Positions 10,767 to 19,960 of a stretch of DNA of 64,000 bases are shown here, in pieces. Under the pieces are notes generated by a model. That model had not been told where the DNA came from. It worked only from the letters and a program-made list of their open reading frames with translations, and ran no database searches. This stretch comes from Ureibacillus manganicus DSM 26584 (lineage in GTDB: Bacteria; Bacillota; Bacilli; Bacillales_A; Planococcaceae), in the NCBI RefSeq assembly GCF_000772945.1, contig NZ_JPVN01000009.1, positions 1-64,000 of the forward strand. Reading direction: 5' to 3'. Within the stretch, counting starts at the first letter, position 1, and every line of letters begins with the position of its first letter. The position numbers were made by a program, and so were the translations under genes.

Positions 10767-12065
10767 TCATTTTATGATTTCGGCTGTTTCAAGATTTCCA
10801 ATCCGCTTTTCTTTTAACTCCGGATGTGCCATTTCCAGTACCGAACGTCTTAGGAATACTAAAACGATCATAATTAGTGTAATACTAGAAACAATTAAAA
10901 TATATTGTGCTGGAACTAGATCATATAAAACTCCAAATATTAATGTACCTAGAGGCATCATACCCATAGCCATCATTTCGAGAATTCCAAAAATACGTCC
11001 TCGATAATTTTCATCCACCTCTTTTTGCAATAACACACCGATTGGCGTATTCGTTAAAACTCCAAGACTACCAAATAAAAACATCACCATAAAGAAATAT
11101 ACAAAGTTTACTCCGCTTGAAAATGAAACTACTAAGGGAATTGCAATGACACTAACTAAAGCAGACATTCCTAAAATGGATCGTTTTGAAAATAATAAAG
11201 GAAATTTTACATTTGAACGAGCTGCAAAATAAATAGAAAAGACTAACATTCCAATTGCAGCACCTGCCTCTACAAACCCAATTAATGTATATTCCATTTT
11301 TAACTTCTCGACTAAAATAAACTGAATCCCAACATTGACAGATGTAAAGAACATATTTAACAGTAACAATACCCAAAGTAAACTTGAAATCACTTGCTTT
11401 GTTTTTAAATATGCAAAACCTTCTTTAAAACTACTAATCATACTTTCTTGTTTTTGTTCCTGACCTTGTTCTTTAGAGTACAGTCTAAAATTCATTGTAG
11501 ATTCTAATAAAAAGGCAATTACGTATGCAACAATATTAATAACTAAGAACAGTTCAATCGATAAAAAGCCAAATAACATTCCACCTACGATTGGACCTCC
11601 AATACCCGCTATTGAAAGTGATAATTGGTTAAATGACATAGCTTTTTGTATACGATCTTCATCGACTAAATTTGCAACAGACGCAGTGAAGGCAATTCCA
11701 GTAAATGTACTGCAAATTGAATAAAAGACTGTTGTAACATAAATAGCAGGTATTGATAAACCGAATATCAAACTGTAAACAAGTAATCCTGTGATTATTA
11801 ATGCTGTACCAGCTTGCCCAGTTAACACAATTGCTTTTCTTGAAAAGCGATCGACAATAATACCTGCGATTGGCGATAAAATAGTGCGAGGTAGAATACT
11901 AAATATTAAATTTGCTGCAAAACTAAAAGCAGAACCAGTAATCGATAAAATAAACATACTCATTCCAAAAGAATAGACATTGGCACCTAGAGAGGAAATC
12001 ATTTTACTAATTAAAAACGTGTACAAATGATACGTTGCTTTTTTAAGTTTAATTGACTCATTCAT
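10767..12065 (-). CDS. MFS efflux transporter
   Basis: A predicted 12-helix major facilitator of 432 aa. The loop between helices 2 and 3 reads GIIVDRFSRKAIVLTG, the MFS motif-A region of drug exporters (MFS_3/MefA/EntS-like). The substrate cannot be told from sequence; export of a small hydrophobic compound is likely. The frame opens at a GTG at 12074, but that codon overlaps GAGGTGG, which better serves the ATG at 12065. It is divergent from an XRE-TPR regulator and shares its operators, so it is probably that regulator's main target. Confidence 0.88.
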   Translation of the reverse strand: MNESIKLKKATYHLYTFLISKMISSLGANVYSFGMSMFILSITGSAFSFAANLIFSILPRTILSPIAGIIVDRFSRKAIVLTGQAGTALIITGLLVYSLIFGLSIPAIYVTTVFYSICSTFTGIAFTASVANLVDEDRIQKAMSFNQLSLSIAGIGGPIVGGMLFGFLSIELFLVINIVAYVIAFLLESTMNFRLYSKEQGQEQKQESMISSFKEGFAYLKTKQVISSLLWVLLLLNMFFTSVNVGIQFILVEKLKMEYTLIGFVEAGAAIGMLVFSIYFAARSNVKFPLLFSKRSILGMSALVSVIAIPLVVSFSSGVNFVYFFMVMFLFGSLGVLTNTPIGVLLQKEVDENYRGRIFGILEMMAMGMMPLGTLIFGVLYDLVPAQYILIVSSITLIMIVLVFLRRSVLEMAHPELKEKRIGNLETAEIIK

Positions 12066-12081
12066 CCAATCCACCTCAAAT

Positions 12082-12098
12082 GTTTAATTTAATTAAAC
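12082..12098. promoter_or_regulatory. Operator O1, GTTTAAT-N3-ATTAAAC
   Basis: A perfect 17-bp inverted repeat placed at the predicted start site of the exporter promoter. Identical arms recur at 12137 and 12191. Confidence 0.7.
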
Positions 12099-12100
12099 TT

Positions 12101-12129
12101 ATAATATTCCATAATTTTAAAAAAGGCAA
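12101..12129 (-). promoter_or_regulatory. Promoter of the MFS exporter
   Basis: On the minus strand TTGCCT (12129-12124), a 17-bp spacer and TATTAT (12106-12101) form a sigma-A promoter. It lies between O1 at +1 and O2 just upstream of -35, so a protein bound to both could shut it off. Confidence 0.65.
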
Positions 12130-12136
12130 CTAAAAT

Positions 12137-12153
12137 GTTTAATAAAATTAAAC
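12137..12153. promoter_or_regulatory. Operator O2, GTTTAAT-N3-ATTAAAC
   Basis: A perfect copy of the 17-bp repeat, 55 bp from O1 and 54 bp from O3. It sits between the two divergent promoters. Confidence 0.7.
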
Positions 12154-12156
12154 AAA

Positions 12157-12187
12157 TTGGCAATCCTTAAGTTAAAAGTGATATACT
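12157..12187 (+). promoter_or_regulatory. Candidate promoter of the XRE-TPR regulator
   Basis: TTGGCA (12157-12162) and TATACT (12182-12187) are separated by 19 bp, longer than optimal. It is flanked by O2 and O3, mirroring the exporter promoter. Confidence 0.4.
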
Positions 12188-12190
12188 TAT

Positions 12191-12207
12191 GTTTAATCAC
12201 ATTAAAT
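12191..12207. promoter_or_regulatory. Operator O3, GTTTAAT-N3-ATTAAAT
   Basis: The third copy, with one mismatch in the last base. It covers the likely transcription start of the regulator gene and suggests autoregulation. Confidence 0.65.
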
Positions 12208-12257
12208 TCCTTCATAATGTTATATTAGATATATGTTTTTTAAATAGAGGTGTTTGT

Positions 12258-13514
12258 ATGAGTGAATTAGGAAGCCGCATAAAAAAAATAAGGAAAGAAA
12301 AGAAAATGACACTCGCAGAACTAGCGGGAGAGCGTTTATCAAAAGGGATGTTAAGCCTCATCGAAAATGGGAAGGCACAGCCTTCAATGGAAAGTTTACA
12401 TTATATAGCAGAGCAGTTAAATGTCGAAGTTTCGCTATTATTGAATGACAGTAAAATTGAAGAAGTACGAGCACTATTACTAGAAGTTGAAGAAGAATAT
12501 AGTAATATTAGAAAAAAGTCACTAAATCTTAGTGGGAATCCTGATATAGTACAAATATTGGAGAAAATTGAAAGTGTTCAAGACCATTTATTTGGAAACA
12601 ATTATGAAGAAATACGCCTTTTAGACTTAAAAATACGATTAACTTTATTTATTAATGAAAATGAGTTTCATTCAGAAGAAATGTATAAAGTTATCGATTT
12701 ATATGAAAAAATCCATGCTTATAGTCGAATGGTGAACTGTTATACATTTTTATCGACCTATGCCTTTACTCAAAAAGACTATATTATTGCACTTCAATTT
12801 ATGCAACAAGCAGAAACTAGAATTGAACCATTTGTACACTTAGTCGATCATTTATCAAAATTAGATATGCATTATTTATTAACAGTTTTGTATGCAGCAG
12901 TTGATAATGTTTCCAAAACTGAAAAACATTTAAAAATAGCATTAGAAATTTCCCAAAGTAACAAAATTTATTATCGTTTGGATGACTTTTATCGTTTTAT
13001 GTTAGTTCAATCAATGGGACGTCATGATTTAGAGAAAAGTGAGTACTATATTACAAAACTAAAGCTACATGCAGAGTTTACTGAAGACTTTATATCTCAA
13101 TATACTACTCTTTGTTGTGAAGCATTTTATTCGAATTTGATTGAAAAAGATTATCAAAAGACTATTCGAATAGCAAAAAAAGCTAAGGAGTTTATTCTCC
13201 AGCATTCAGAAGTCCTAACTTACTTATTAGATTATATCGTTGCAGAAGAAATATATGCTCTGTGGGCATTAGGTCTATACAATGAGGCAATTGACAAGAG
13301 TCAAAACTTTAAAGTCTCAACAACTGTCCATCATCCTTATGATATTGCAACAATGTATAAGTGTTTTGCAGTAAGGGCACTTTGTTATGAAGAACTAGGG
13401 GATAAGGAAGCAGCAAAACGAGATATATTGTATGCATCAAATGGTGTAAATGGTTTCCCTAAAACAATTGATAAATCATTTATTGATGAAGCTTATAAAA
13501 AAATCATTTATTAA
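12258..13514 (+). CDS. XRE-family regulator with TPR-type C-terminus
   Basis: A 418-aa protein with an N-terminal helix-turn-helix (about 5-60: RIKKIRKEKKMTLAELAG...LSLIENGKAQPS) followed by about 350 helical residues arranged like tetratricopeptide repeats. This is the build of the RRNPP group (PlcR, NprR, Rap-related), many of which bind a secreted peptide. No small peptide gene was recognised next to it. The frame opens at 12189, but AGAGGTG at 12246-12252 points to the ATG at 12258. It probably binds the three operators upstream and controls the divergent exporter and itself. Ligand unknown. Confidence 0.85.
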   Translation: MSELGSRIKKIRKEKKMTLAELAGERLSKGMLSLIENGKAQPSMESLHYIAEQLNVEVSLLLNDSKIEEVRALLLEVEEEYSNIRKKSLNLSGNPDIVQILEKIESVQDHLFGNNYEEIRLLDLKIRLTLFINENEFHSEEMYKVIDLYEKIHAYSRMVNCYTFLSTYAFTQKDYIIALQFMQQAETRIEPFVHLVDHLSKLDMHYLLTVLYAAVDNVSKTEKHLKIALEISQSNKIYYRLDDFYRFMLVQSMGRHDLEKSEYYITKLKLHAEFTEDFISQYTTLCCEAFYSNLIEKDYQKTIRIAKKAKEFILQHSEVLTYLLDYIVAEEIYALWALGLYNEAIDKSQNFKVSTTVHHPYDIATMYKCFAVRALCYEELGDKEAAKRDILYASNGVNGFPKTIDKSFIDEAYKKIIY

Positions 13515-13518
13515 AAAA

Positions 13519-13551
13519 GAAGTGTGATGCATTATCACACTTCTTTTTTTT
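13519..13551. terminator. Bidirectional terminator between the regulator and the C39 lipoprotein
   Basis: GAAGTGTGAT pairs with ATCACACTTC around GCATT, followed by eight T and preceded by six A. It serves both convergent genes and overlaps the last codon region of the minus-strand gene. Confidence 0.9.
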
Positions 13552-14578
13552 ATAATATTACCACGGCATGTGACCCAAGGGATTCATAAGTACTAAAGAA
13601 TACTTTTTCATCAATCGTTTCATATCCGACAAGTGGGTTCATAACTGTAACTTTACCATCAGCATATCCAGTTACAACTACAGCGTGCAAATTCATAAAA
13701 ATAGGGTGTTTTTTATTAGTATCTTCAATAATCCAATGACCAAATGTTCTTGCTTTTTTCCAGTCAATCGTAGTCCAAGCTAATACTGGAACACCTGAAT
13801 TAACGTAGGATAATAATTCTTCCCTAGAAACATTACTTAAATTTAACGCTTTAAAATTACTATTATTTTCAAATAAGACTTGATTAGCTACTTCAATTAT
13901 TGGTTCTGCAAACACATAATAACCATCATATTTTTTACTAGGATCACCTGCGTATGCAATATTTGGATCAGGCCCATAAAGTTTTTTATCTTTTACTGTC
14001 ACTGGGGAAGTAGGCAAATACTCTTTTGTTAATGTCATTTTATCAATTTCAATTCCATAATAATTTAAAATTGCTGTCAGTGAAGTAATTTCACATCCAT
14101 TAGGAAGTTCAGGGTTTTGCTTCACGACGGGTACTGCTAGGTTATCTGAATTTGCATTAAACGTTTCAATTGTTAAGGTTGGATGATCAGGATTAAATAC
14201 GATAGTATCTCTTGTTTGTTCTGATAATTCACCAGTTACTTCAATTTTATAGATGACAACCTCATAAGGTTGATCTGGTTCTACCATATTAAAAATTGCT
14301 TTTCCTTCGCTATTCACAGTGGTTGTCGCAATTTTTTCACCACTTTCAAAGTCAAAAAGAGCAACTGATACATTTTTCACGTTGTTTTTACTTGAAAATT
14401 CTACTGTATGAATCGTTAAAGAATCTTTAACGTCTAATTCATTAGTGGACATCTGCTTACTGAACACCTTTTGAGATTCATTATTTATCGTATGTTCTTT
14501 TGAGCTACAACCAAAAAGAATGACAATGCAAGTAAAAGGTAATAATAATTTTTGTATGAAATTAATGTTACCCGTCAT
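13550..14578 (-). CDS. Lipoprotein with C39-like cysteine peptidase domain
   Basis: A 342-aa predicted lipoprotein on the outer face of the membrane. The signal peptide ends in lipobox LFGC with lipidated C24. Residues about 65-135 look like a beta-sandwich (transthyretin/Ig-like). Residues about 148-340 match Peptidase_C39_2, with candidate nucleophile C162 in LPNGCEITSL and histidine H298 in NLHAVVVTGY. C39 domains usually cut double-glycine leader peptides, but soluble or lipid-anchored members of this subfamily have no known substrate. The frame extends to a GTG at 14590; the ATG at 14578 gives a more usual signal peptide. Confidence 0.75.
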   Translation of the reverse strand: MTGNINFIQKLLLPFTCIVILFGCSSKEHTINNESQKVFSKQMSTNELDVKDSLTIHTVEFSSKNNVKNVSVALFDFESGEKIATTTVNSEGKAIFNMVEPDQPYEVVIYKIEVTGELSEQTRDTIVFNPDHPTLTIETFNANSDNLAVPVVKQNPELPNGCEITSLTAILNYYGIEIDKMTLTKEYLPTSPVTVKDKKLYGPDPNIAYAGDPSKKYDGYYVFAEPIIEVANQVLFENNSNFKALNLSNVSREELLSYVNSGVPVLAWTTIDWKKARTFGHWIIEDTNKKHPIFMNLHAVVVTGYADGKVTVMNPLVGYETIDEKVFFSTYESLGSHAVVIL

Positions 14579-14715
14579 TTGAAAATGCACATCCTAACAC
14601 AAGATACTTTGTCAGACATATTGTCTACATTCTTTAAAAAAATATACGAATTCTTCTATTAAATCCTAGATACTATTAGTGTAATACTTTTGACTGCTAG
14701 AATGATAGTAAAAAC

Positions 14716-14760
14716 CAAAAAGAAAAATAAACCTGCTTAGAAGAATACTCCTAAGCAGGT
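14716..14760 (-). terminator. Terminator of yfkAB
   Basis: ACCTGCTTAG and CTAAGCAGGT (14731-14760) form a 10-bp stem. Read on the minus strand it is followed by a T-rich run and lies just after the yfkAB stop. Confidence 0.85.
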
Positions 14761-14765
14761 ACTAG

Positions 14766-15875
14766 TTACTTTACAGTTCCACTTTCAAATTTGGATTCTT
14801 GATAATACATATTTTTTACTAAAACATTAGGTCCTAGACATTTTACAGCAGGACAATGGCAATTTAAAGATTTTGCTAAATCACTTTCTAACCATTTTTT
14901 GAAAATTATTGGTAAAGAGTCTGTTTGCACATTTCCAAGAGCAGGAGTATCACCAAAATCAGTGACAATAACATCTCCAGTAAAAATATTTATATTCAAG
15001 CGAGATCTACCATCTGGATCATTACGTAGTGTTACATTTTTTGCTTCACGCAAACGCTTTAATAGAGACTGATCTTCTTCATTCTGATTGCAAGGATAGA
15101 AGGGAAGTGTACCAAATAACATCCACGTATTTTCCTCACGAATATCAAGTAGGTGATGAATTGCAGCACGGATTTCCTCAAGCGATAGGGAAGAAAGCTG
15201 AGATGCAAAATCAGATGGGTACATCGGGTGAATTTCATGTCTTGCACACTTCATCTCATGAACAATTTGATGGTGAATATGCTCCATATATGGAAGTGTA
15301 TTTTTATTTAACATCGTTTCAGCTGAGACCATAACACCTTGTTCTGACAACATCCGTGAATTTTCAATCATACGATTAAAAAGTGCAGCACGCTGATCAA
15401 ATGTAGGTTTTTTTTCCATCATTGCAAATCCGGTTTCGACAAATTCCTCAACTGTTCCCCAATTGTGTGAAATATGTAATACATCTAAATAAGGCGCAAT
15501 TTCTAAATATCGTTCTCCATCAAGGGTTAAGTTGGAATTCATTTGTGTACGAACCCCACGGCCGTGTGCATATTTTAATATTGGCTTTACATAATTTTGA
15601 ACCGATTTCTTACTTAACATTGGTTCTCCACCAGTAATACTTAGCGACCGTAAATGGGGGATCTCGTCAAGTCGTTTTATTAGAAGCTCTAATGGAAGGG
15701 CAGTCGGATCTTTTGTTTGTAATGTATACCCAACAGCACAATGAGCACATCTCATATTACATAAATTTGTTGTCGTAAACTCAACATTAGAAAGAGTTAG
15801 CTTCCCATGTTGTTCAATATCCATATATGCTTCCCATGGGTCATATAGAGGTGTCATCTTTTCTAACGTATTCAT
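14766..15875 (-). CDS. yfkAB: Radical SAM/CxCxxxxC motif protein YfkAB
   Basis: A 369-aa radical SAM enzyme. The SAM-binding [4Fe-4S] motif is CNMRCAHC (C39, C43, C46), and GGEP follows. The C-terminus carries CHCPAVKC (C339, C341, C346), the CxCxxxxC signature of the YfkAB family, likely ligands of a second cluster. The reaction is not known. The frame extends to 15917; the ATG at 15875 is preferred because GAAAGGAAG lies upstream and MNTLEKMTPLYDPWEAY looks like a family N-terminus. It stands alone, followed by a good terminator. Confidence 0.85.
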   Translation of the reverse strand: MNTLEKMTPLYDPWEAYMDIEQHGKLTLSNVEFTTTNLCNMRCAHCAVGYTLQTKDPTALPLELLIKRLDEIPHLRSLSITGGEPMLSKKSVQNYVKPILKYAHGRGVRTQMNSNLTLDGERYLEIAPYLDVLHISHNWGTVEEFVETGFAMMEKKPTFDQRAALFNRMIENSRMLSEQGVMVSAETMLNKNTLPYMEHIHHQIVHEMKCARHEIHPMYPSDFASQLSSLSLEEIRAAIHHLLDIREENTWMLFGTLPFYPCNQNEEDQSLLKRLREAKNVTLRNDPDGRSRLNINIFTGDVIVTDFGDTPALGNVQTDSLPIIFKKWLESDLAKSLNCHCPAVKCLGPNVLVKNMYYQESKFESGTVK

Positions 15876-16139
15876 ACTTTTCAATACTTCCTTTCTTAGA
15901 AAACCATTACTAGTCACCTAGTCTTTTGGTGTTTAGCCTAGTTGCTCTTATACAGAATAGAAAGATTATACTTCCTAAACTGTCAAAAATTTATTTTCTC
16001 ATAGTTTCCTATTTTCGAAAACTAAAAATAACATCATTAGAATCAATTTATTCGAATTTGATAGAGAAATTACGAATCTTAATATTCATAATTTTATTAT
16101 GTAAACTAAATAGTGGAAATGAAATGGATCATAACTAAA

Positions 16140-18074
16140 TTATGAATCCACTTCATCTAAGGTAGTCGTAATAAAACTATTATTTTCGCTATAGAAAACC
16201 TCACCTAATTTATTTTCAATAATTGTTTTCTTTAGTTTAATTTTTGAGTAGTTCATCGCTTGAACATTATAGCGATATTTATCATTCCGAATTATACTAT
16301 CCGATACATAGATTGCAGAGCGATTTTGAGCCAATAAATCAGACTGGTGACCATCAGACATTTGTACTCCATCCAAATCGACTGTTGATTCATAATCGAT
16401 TGAAATTTGTGTTTTTAAATGCTTTGCAATATAACTATCACGAATAAATACCTCGCTATGATTTTGAATTAATAAACCATTTCTTTTTCCTTCTGATAAT
16501 TCACTGTTATGAATAATTAAAGAACTATCATTCACTACAATTTGCGCAAGGGCATGATGACTAATATGACTATTGATGAAATTTGAAACAGAGTTTCGTG
16601 TTAGCTTAATCCCGTAGGAACCGCCTTCATATATTTGACAATGCTCAAATACGGCTGTTGAATGATCGCTAATTTCAATTTGAACTTGATCACAATTATA
16701 AAATTTGCTATCAAATATAAAAATTTCACTCTTATTTACAGCAAAAATACTTTTACCATTAAATAACTCACTTTGAGACATAGTTACAATAACGTTCATT
16801 TTACAAGCAAGATGAGGCATTAGATTGTCATAGAACTTTGAATATTCAATATCAACAGTTGCTTTTTCTATTGCCAATATCCCATTTCCGTTATTCTCCA
16901 TAACTTCGCATTCGTATACATTTAATTGTGCATCAATTACAGTAAAAGCAGAATTTTCGTGCTTAGAAATTTCACTTTTTACAAGGGATGCGTTTGCTTT
17001 CTTATCAACAAATATTCCTATATAATAACCTTCTTTAATAATGCACTGATACATAGAACTTATTGATTGGTCGGTAATATATACTTGTGATAGTTTATGG
17101 TATTTAATAATGGTTTCATTAAAATTAGCAACAGATTCTTCTTTTAGCTTTACACCAATCCCATCTCCAGAATGTATGTGGCATTGTTCTACGTTTGCAC
17201 ACGATTTGTTCGATAGGAGCAAATTTTCTTTTGGATGATGCGATATTTCACAATAAGTTAAAGTAGCTTCTGTAAAATCCGTGAGATAAATTCCAGATTC
17301 TTTTCCATGTTGAATCATACAATGATGACTACTAAATCTACTTTCCTCTATCCAAATTTGTGGTAACTTATGATAACGTAATGTACTACTAGAAAGAGTA
17401 ATCTCAGCTTGATTACACCCATAAATTCCATTTCCATTCCCATGTTCTAGTATACTTCCAAAATCCTCAATAATTGAGTGGTCAACAATGAGTTGAGTGC
17501 CAGTATGCTGGTGAAAATGGTTTTTGTCTGAATATAGTTTTGAATCGTCTTTTAACCAAATACCGTGTTTTGCATTTGTAAATTCACATCGTTCTATAAT
17601 TGCTTCAGATTGTTGGATGAGTATTTGCATTTTCCCATTTGAATGAAAAATACAGTTTTTAATATAGGCTTTCGAACCATTCATTAAAGCAACTGCTACT
17701 TCTCTAGCATTTCTTAACTCGCAATTTTCTAGATGTATGATGCCTTCATTAACTGTTACTAACGCTTCTGTTTTAGCCCCAATGAGGCGGCAATTTTCTA
17801 GTTTCAAATTTCCCTCCACAAAAATTTGCGAAGTAGGGGAGATCGTTACATTTTGGAGTGTGACTTGAACAGTTTTTGGAATGATGAAAATACCTTCCAT
17901 TACAGTTTCTTCTTCACCGTTAGCTGATATTAAGACATCTTTATCGAACTGAATAGATTCTCTATATACTTTAGGTGATAACTTGATTTGATCACCTTTT
18001 CTTGATTTTCGAATGGCACGTCTCATTGTTTTCATGTTTGAAAAAAACGCTGAAAACAGTTTCTTGATGCCCAT
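16140..18074 (-). CDS. Cytoplasmic right-handed beta-helix repeat protein
   Basis: A 644-aa protein made almost wholly of tandem rungs of about 22-23 residues (recurring patterns such as LENCRL, IERCEF, VEQCHI, IYVSDSII), typical of a parallel beta-helix (NosD/pectate-lyase-like fold). The first 35 residues are basic and helical; no signal peptide or membrane segment is seen, so it should be intracellular. Many rungs carry the same text (GIYLTD, GIGVKL, GIFVDK, GIKLTR), suggesting growth by repeat duplication. No catalytic motif was recognised; binding or scaffolding is as likely as an enzymatic role. AGGAGG precedes the ATG. Confidence 0.75.
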   Translation of the reverse strand: MGIKKLFSAFFSNMKTMRRAIRKSRKGDQIKLSPKVYRESIQFDKDVLISANGEEETVMEGIFIIPKTVQVTLQNVTISPTSQIFVEGNLKLENCRLIGAKTEALVTVNEGIIHLENCELRNAREVAVALMNGSKAYIKNCIFHSNGKMQILIQQSEAIIERCEFTNAKHGIWLKDDSKLYSDKNHFHQHTGTQLIVDHSIIEDFGSILEHGNGNGIYGCNQAEITLSSSTLRYHKLPQIWIEESRFSSHHCMIQHGKESGIYLTDFTEATLTYCEISHHPKENLLLSNKSCANVEQCHIHSGDGIGVKLKEESVANFNETIIKYHKLSQVYITDQSISSMYQCIIKEGYYIGIFVDKKANASLVKSEISKHENSAFTVIDAQLNVYECEVMENNGNGILAIEKATVDIEYSKFYDNLMPHLACKMNVIVTMSQSELFNGKSIFAVNKSEIFIFDSKFYNCDQVQIEISDHSTAVFEHCQIYEGGSYGIKLTRNSVSNFINSHISHHALAQIVVNDSSLIIHNSELSEGKRNGLLIQNHSEVFIRDSYIAKHLKTQISIDYESTVDLDGVQMSDGHQSDLLAQNRSAIYVSDSIIRNDKYRYNVQAMNYSKIKLKKTIIENKLGEVFYSENNSFITTTLDEVDS

Positions 18075-18439
18075 GTAATTCCTCCTTCACGGTATTTCTG
18101 GGTGATATTTATATTTTTACTAAATTAACCAAGATTTAATCCTTTTAACGAACAATAATTTCTAATTAATAATTATGTTTGGAAAATGTTCCAATGGTCT
18201 GACTTTTAAAAAATTTATGCTACTTGAACTTATGCAACATAGTCAGCTCGAAAGAACGCATGTGCTTAGAAGTTTCGTCACAAAAATTGGAATGAAATAG
18301 AGGAGAAATTGATACTATTTGTAGGTTTAAAAAAGATTACGTCATATTAATAATTGCTATTTTTACATATTTAATTAGCCAATAAAGATTGGTAGGGGTA
18401 AAATGAAAATGATTGTACACATAACTTAAGGGGGACAAC
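18075..18439. other. 365-bp divergent intergenic region
   Basis: An AT-rich region between the beta-helix gene and the DUF2785 gene. It must hold promoters for both, but none scores well by eye. GGGTAA at 18396 resembles a sigma-B -10 but has no matching -35 at the right spacing. No hairpin, repeat or small gene stands out. Confidence 0.5.
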
Positions 18440-19270
18440 ATGAAAACTACTCTCGAAAAAGTACTACTGATGGATGAACACGATAGAAAAGAATTAATGT
18501 CTTCTCAAGGAGATTTACTTTTGGAACAAATGACGGAATACATTGGTTTTCCTGAAGATGAGCTACGCGATAAACTAAATTATCGATTATTTATTGAGCT
18601 TGTATCGAGCAATTTAATTTCAAAAGAACAATTAGAACAGTTAACCTTAAAATTAGCGAGTGAAAGTTATTTGTATGGTTCAATTGGAGAAAAGGATACA
18701 GACACAGTTTTTTTACGTTCATTTTCTGCATTGTGGCTTTCAACTCTATTACATATAGATGCCCAAATTCATTTCCTATCCGATACCCAAGCTTCTACTG
18801 TACTCAATTATTGTTCTACCTATTTAATTAAAGAAAAAGACGTTCGAGGATTTTTAGGTACGAAAGGGTGGGCCCATGCTATGTCAAATGGTGCCGATTT
18901 AATCACTTCGATTGTTTCACACCCTGCTTTTGAGCTTAAAATTACAGCAAAGATACTTGAAGGTATAAAGGATTGTTTTTGGAAGGGTACAGTATTCATT
19001 GATGATGAGGAAGAACGCTTTTCCAACATTATTGAAAAGTTGATTTCAAAAGATATTCCGGAACAGCTTTTAATTGAGTGGGTAGAACAAGTTTTTGATA
19101 AATTACAATTTTACTTAATGGCAAATGGGTATACTCCACAATATTTTGCTGCTCGAACTAATACGCTTCATTTTATGAAAAACTTATATTTTGTATTAAA
19201 ATTCACTAGAAAAGCACCTGAGTTACAAGGGGTAGTTTCTATATTTATTGGCAAATGGATGAAAAGTTAA
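18440..19270 (+). CDS. DUF2785 domain-containing protein
   Basis: A 276-aa, largely helical, apparently soluble protein. The centre reads DVRGFLGTKGWAHAMSNGADL, matching the KGWAHAVAHGADL hallmark of DUF2785. The family has no established function. AAGGGGGAC precedes the ATG. The next gene starts 31 bp downstream on the same strand, so the two may be co-transcribed. Confidence 0.75.
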   Translation: MKTTLEKVLLMDEHDRKELMSSQGDLLLEQMTEYIGFPEDELRDKLNYRLFIELVSSNLISKEQLEQLTLKLASESYLYGSIGEKDTDTVFLRSFSALWLSTLLHIDAQIHFLSDTQASTVLNYCSTYLIKEKDVRGFLGTKGWAHAMSNGADLITSIVSHPAFELKITAKILEGIKDCFWKGTVFIDDEEERFSNIIEKLISKDIPEQLLIEWVEQVFDKLQFYLMANGYTPQYFAARTNTLHFMKNLYFVLKFTRKAPELQGVVSIFIGKWMKS

Positions 19271-19301
19271 TCTAGATATACTAAGTTAAGTAGGTGGAAA
19301 C

Positions 19302-19856
19302 TTGAGAAAAGGCCCATATAGAATTACGTTATTAGCACTGGCATTGATTGCCATTGCCTTTTTAGTAAATCAATATTTTATCCAATTTACTGGCAACGGT
19401 AAAAAAACACCCGAAGAAGCCTTACCGACTGATAGTCAGTATGAATGGATTGATGGTCCAAAAACAGAAAATGAACAACGATTTTTCTTTCTATCAAATA
19501 AAAAATACTTTGGGACTAGCGTTGTAACGAAAAACTTAAAGGGTTGGAGCGCACACGAAAGAGTAAGTGCTTCTCTACCCAATCCATTAGAAGAAAATAA
19601 AGTTACCCAAGCTTTTTCAGATCAAAAAATCATATACGGTCTGGTTAAACTTAGTGGGGAAGTTAAAGTTGATGTAAACGGTGTAACTGCTGAATTAATA
19701 GACTTAAATAGTCTGTCAGAAGATGTACTTTCAATATATAATGTTAATGATTATTCTATTTGGTATGTGCAGTTTTCACATTTAGAAAATCATGAAAATT
19801 TTACAATAAAATTAATAAATTCTAATAACGAAACAATCAGTGAACTATCCATCTAA
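19302..19856 (+). CDS. Membrane-anchored protein of unknown function
   Basis: A 184-aa protein with one N-terminal transmembrane segment (about 9-28, ITLLALALIAIAFLVNQYFI) and an extracytoplasmic domain rich in beta-strand-forming residues. Not recognised as a named family. Translation starts at TTG behind TAGGTGG. It lies 31 bp after the DUF2785 gene and probably shares its transcript. Confidence 0.65.
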   Translation: MRKGPYRITLLALALIAIAFLVNQYFIQFTGNGKKTPEEALPTDSQYEWIDGPKTENEQRFFFLSNKKYFGTSVVTKNLKGWSAHERVSASLPNPLEENKVTQAFSDQKIIYGLVKLSGEVKVDVNGVTAELIDLNSLSEDVLSIYNVNDYSIWYVQFSHLENHENFTIKLINSNNETISELSI

Positions 19857-19922
19857 CTCAATGGTGGCAATTGTTTTTCTTAAATATGTCAATTATTACT
19901 CGCTTTTATAAAAAAATGAGTC

Positions 19923-19937
19923 ATAAAATTATCTTAT
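19923..19937. promoter_or_regulatory. CcpC-type dyad operator of citB
   Basis: ATAA-N7-TTAT is an exact match to the CcpC dyad known at B. subtilis citB and citZ. Its centre (19930) is about 66 bp upstream of the start predicted from the 19961-19989 promoter, the spacing reported for B. subtilis citB. A TTAT half site at 19966-19969 falls near -27, again as in B. subtilis. CcpC responds to citrate. Confidence 0.6.
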
Positions 19938-19960
19938 TACAAAAGATAATTTTAATGTAA

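Noticed and set aside
12189-12257. Upstream extension of the XRE-TPR gene to an ATG at 12189
   Set aside because: It would run through operator O3 and the leader, and AGAGGTG with the ATG at 12258 fits the HTH N-terminus much better.
15926-16138. 70-codon plus-strand frame between yfkAB and the beta-helix gene
   Set aside because: No ribosome site, and the AT-rich product looks like chance translation of intergenic DNA.
18396-18401. GGGTAA as a sigma-B -10 for the DUF2785 gene
   Set aside because: No GTTT-type -35 at 12-15 bp upstream; the nearest similar sequence is about 20 bp away and poor.
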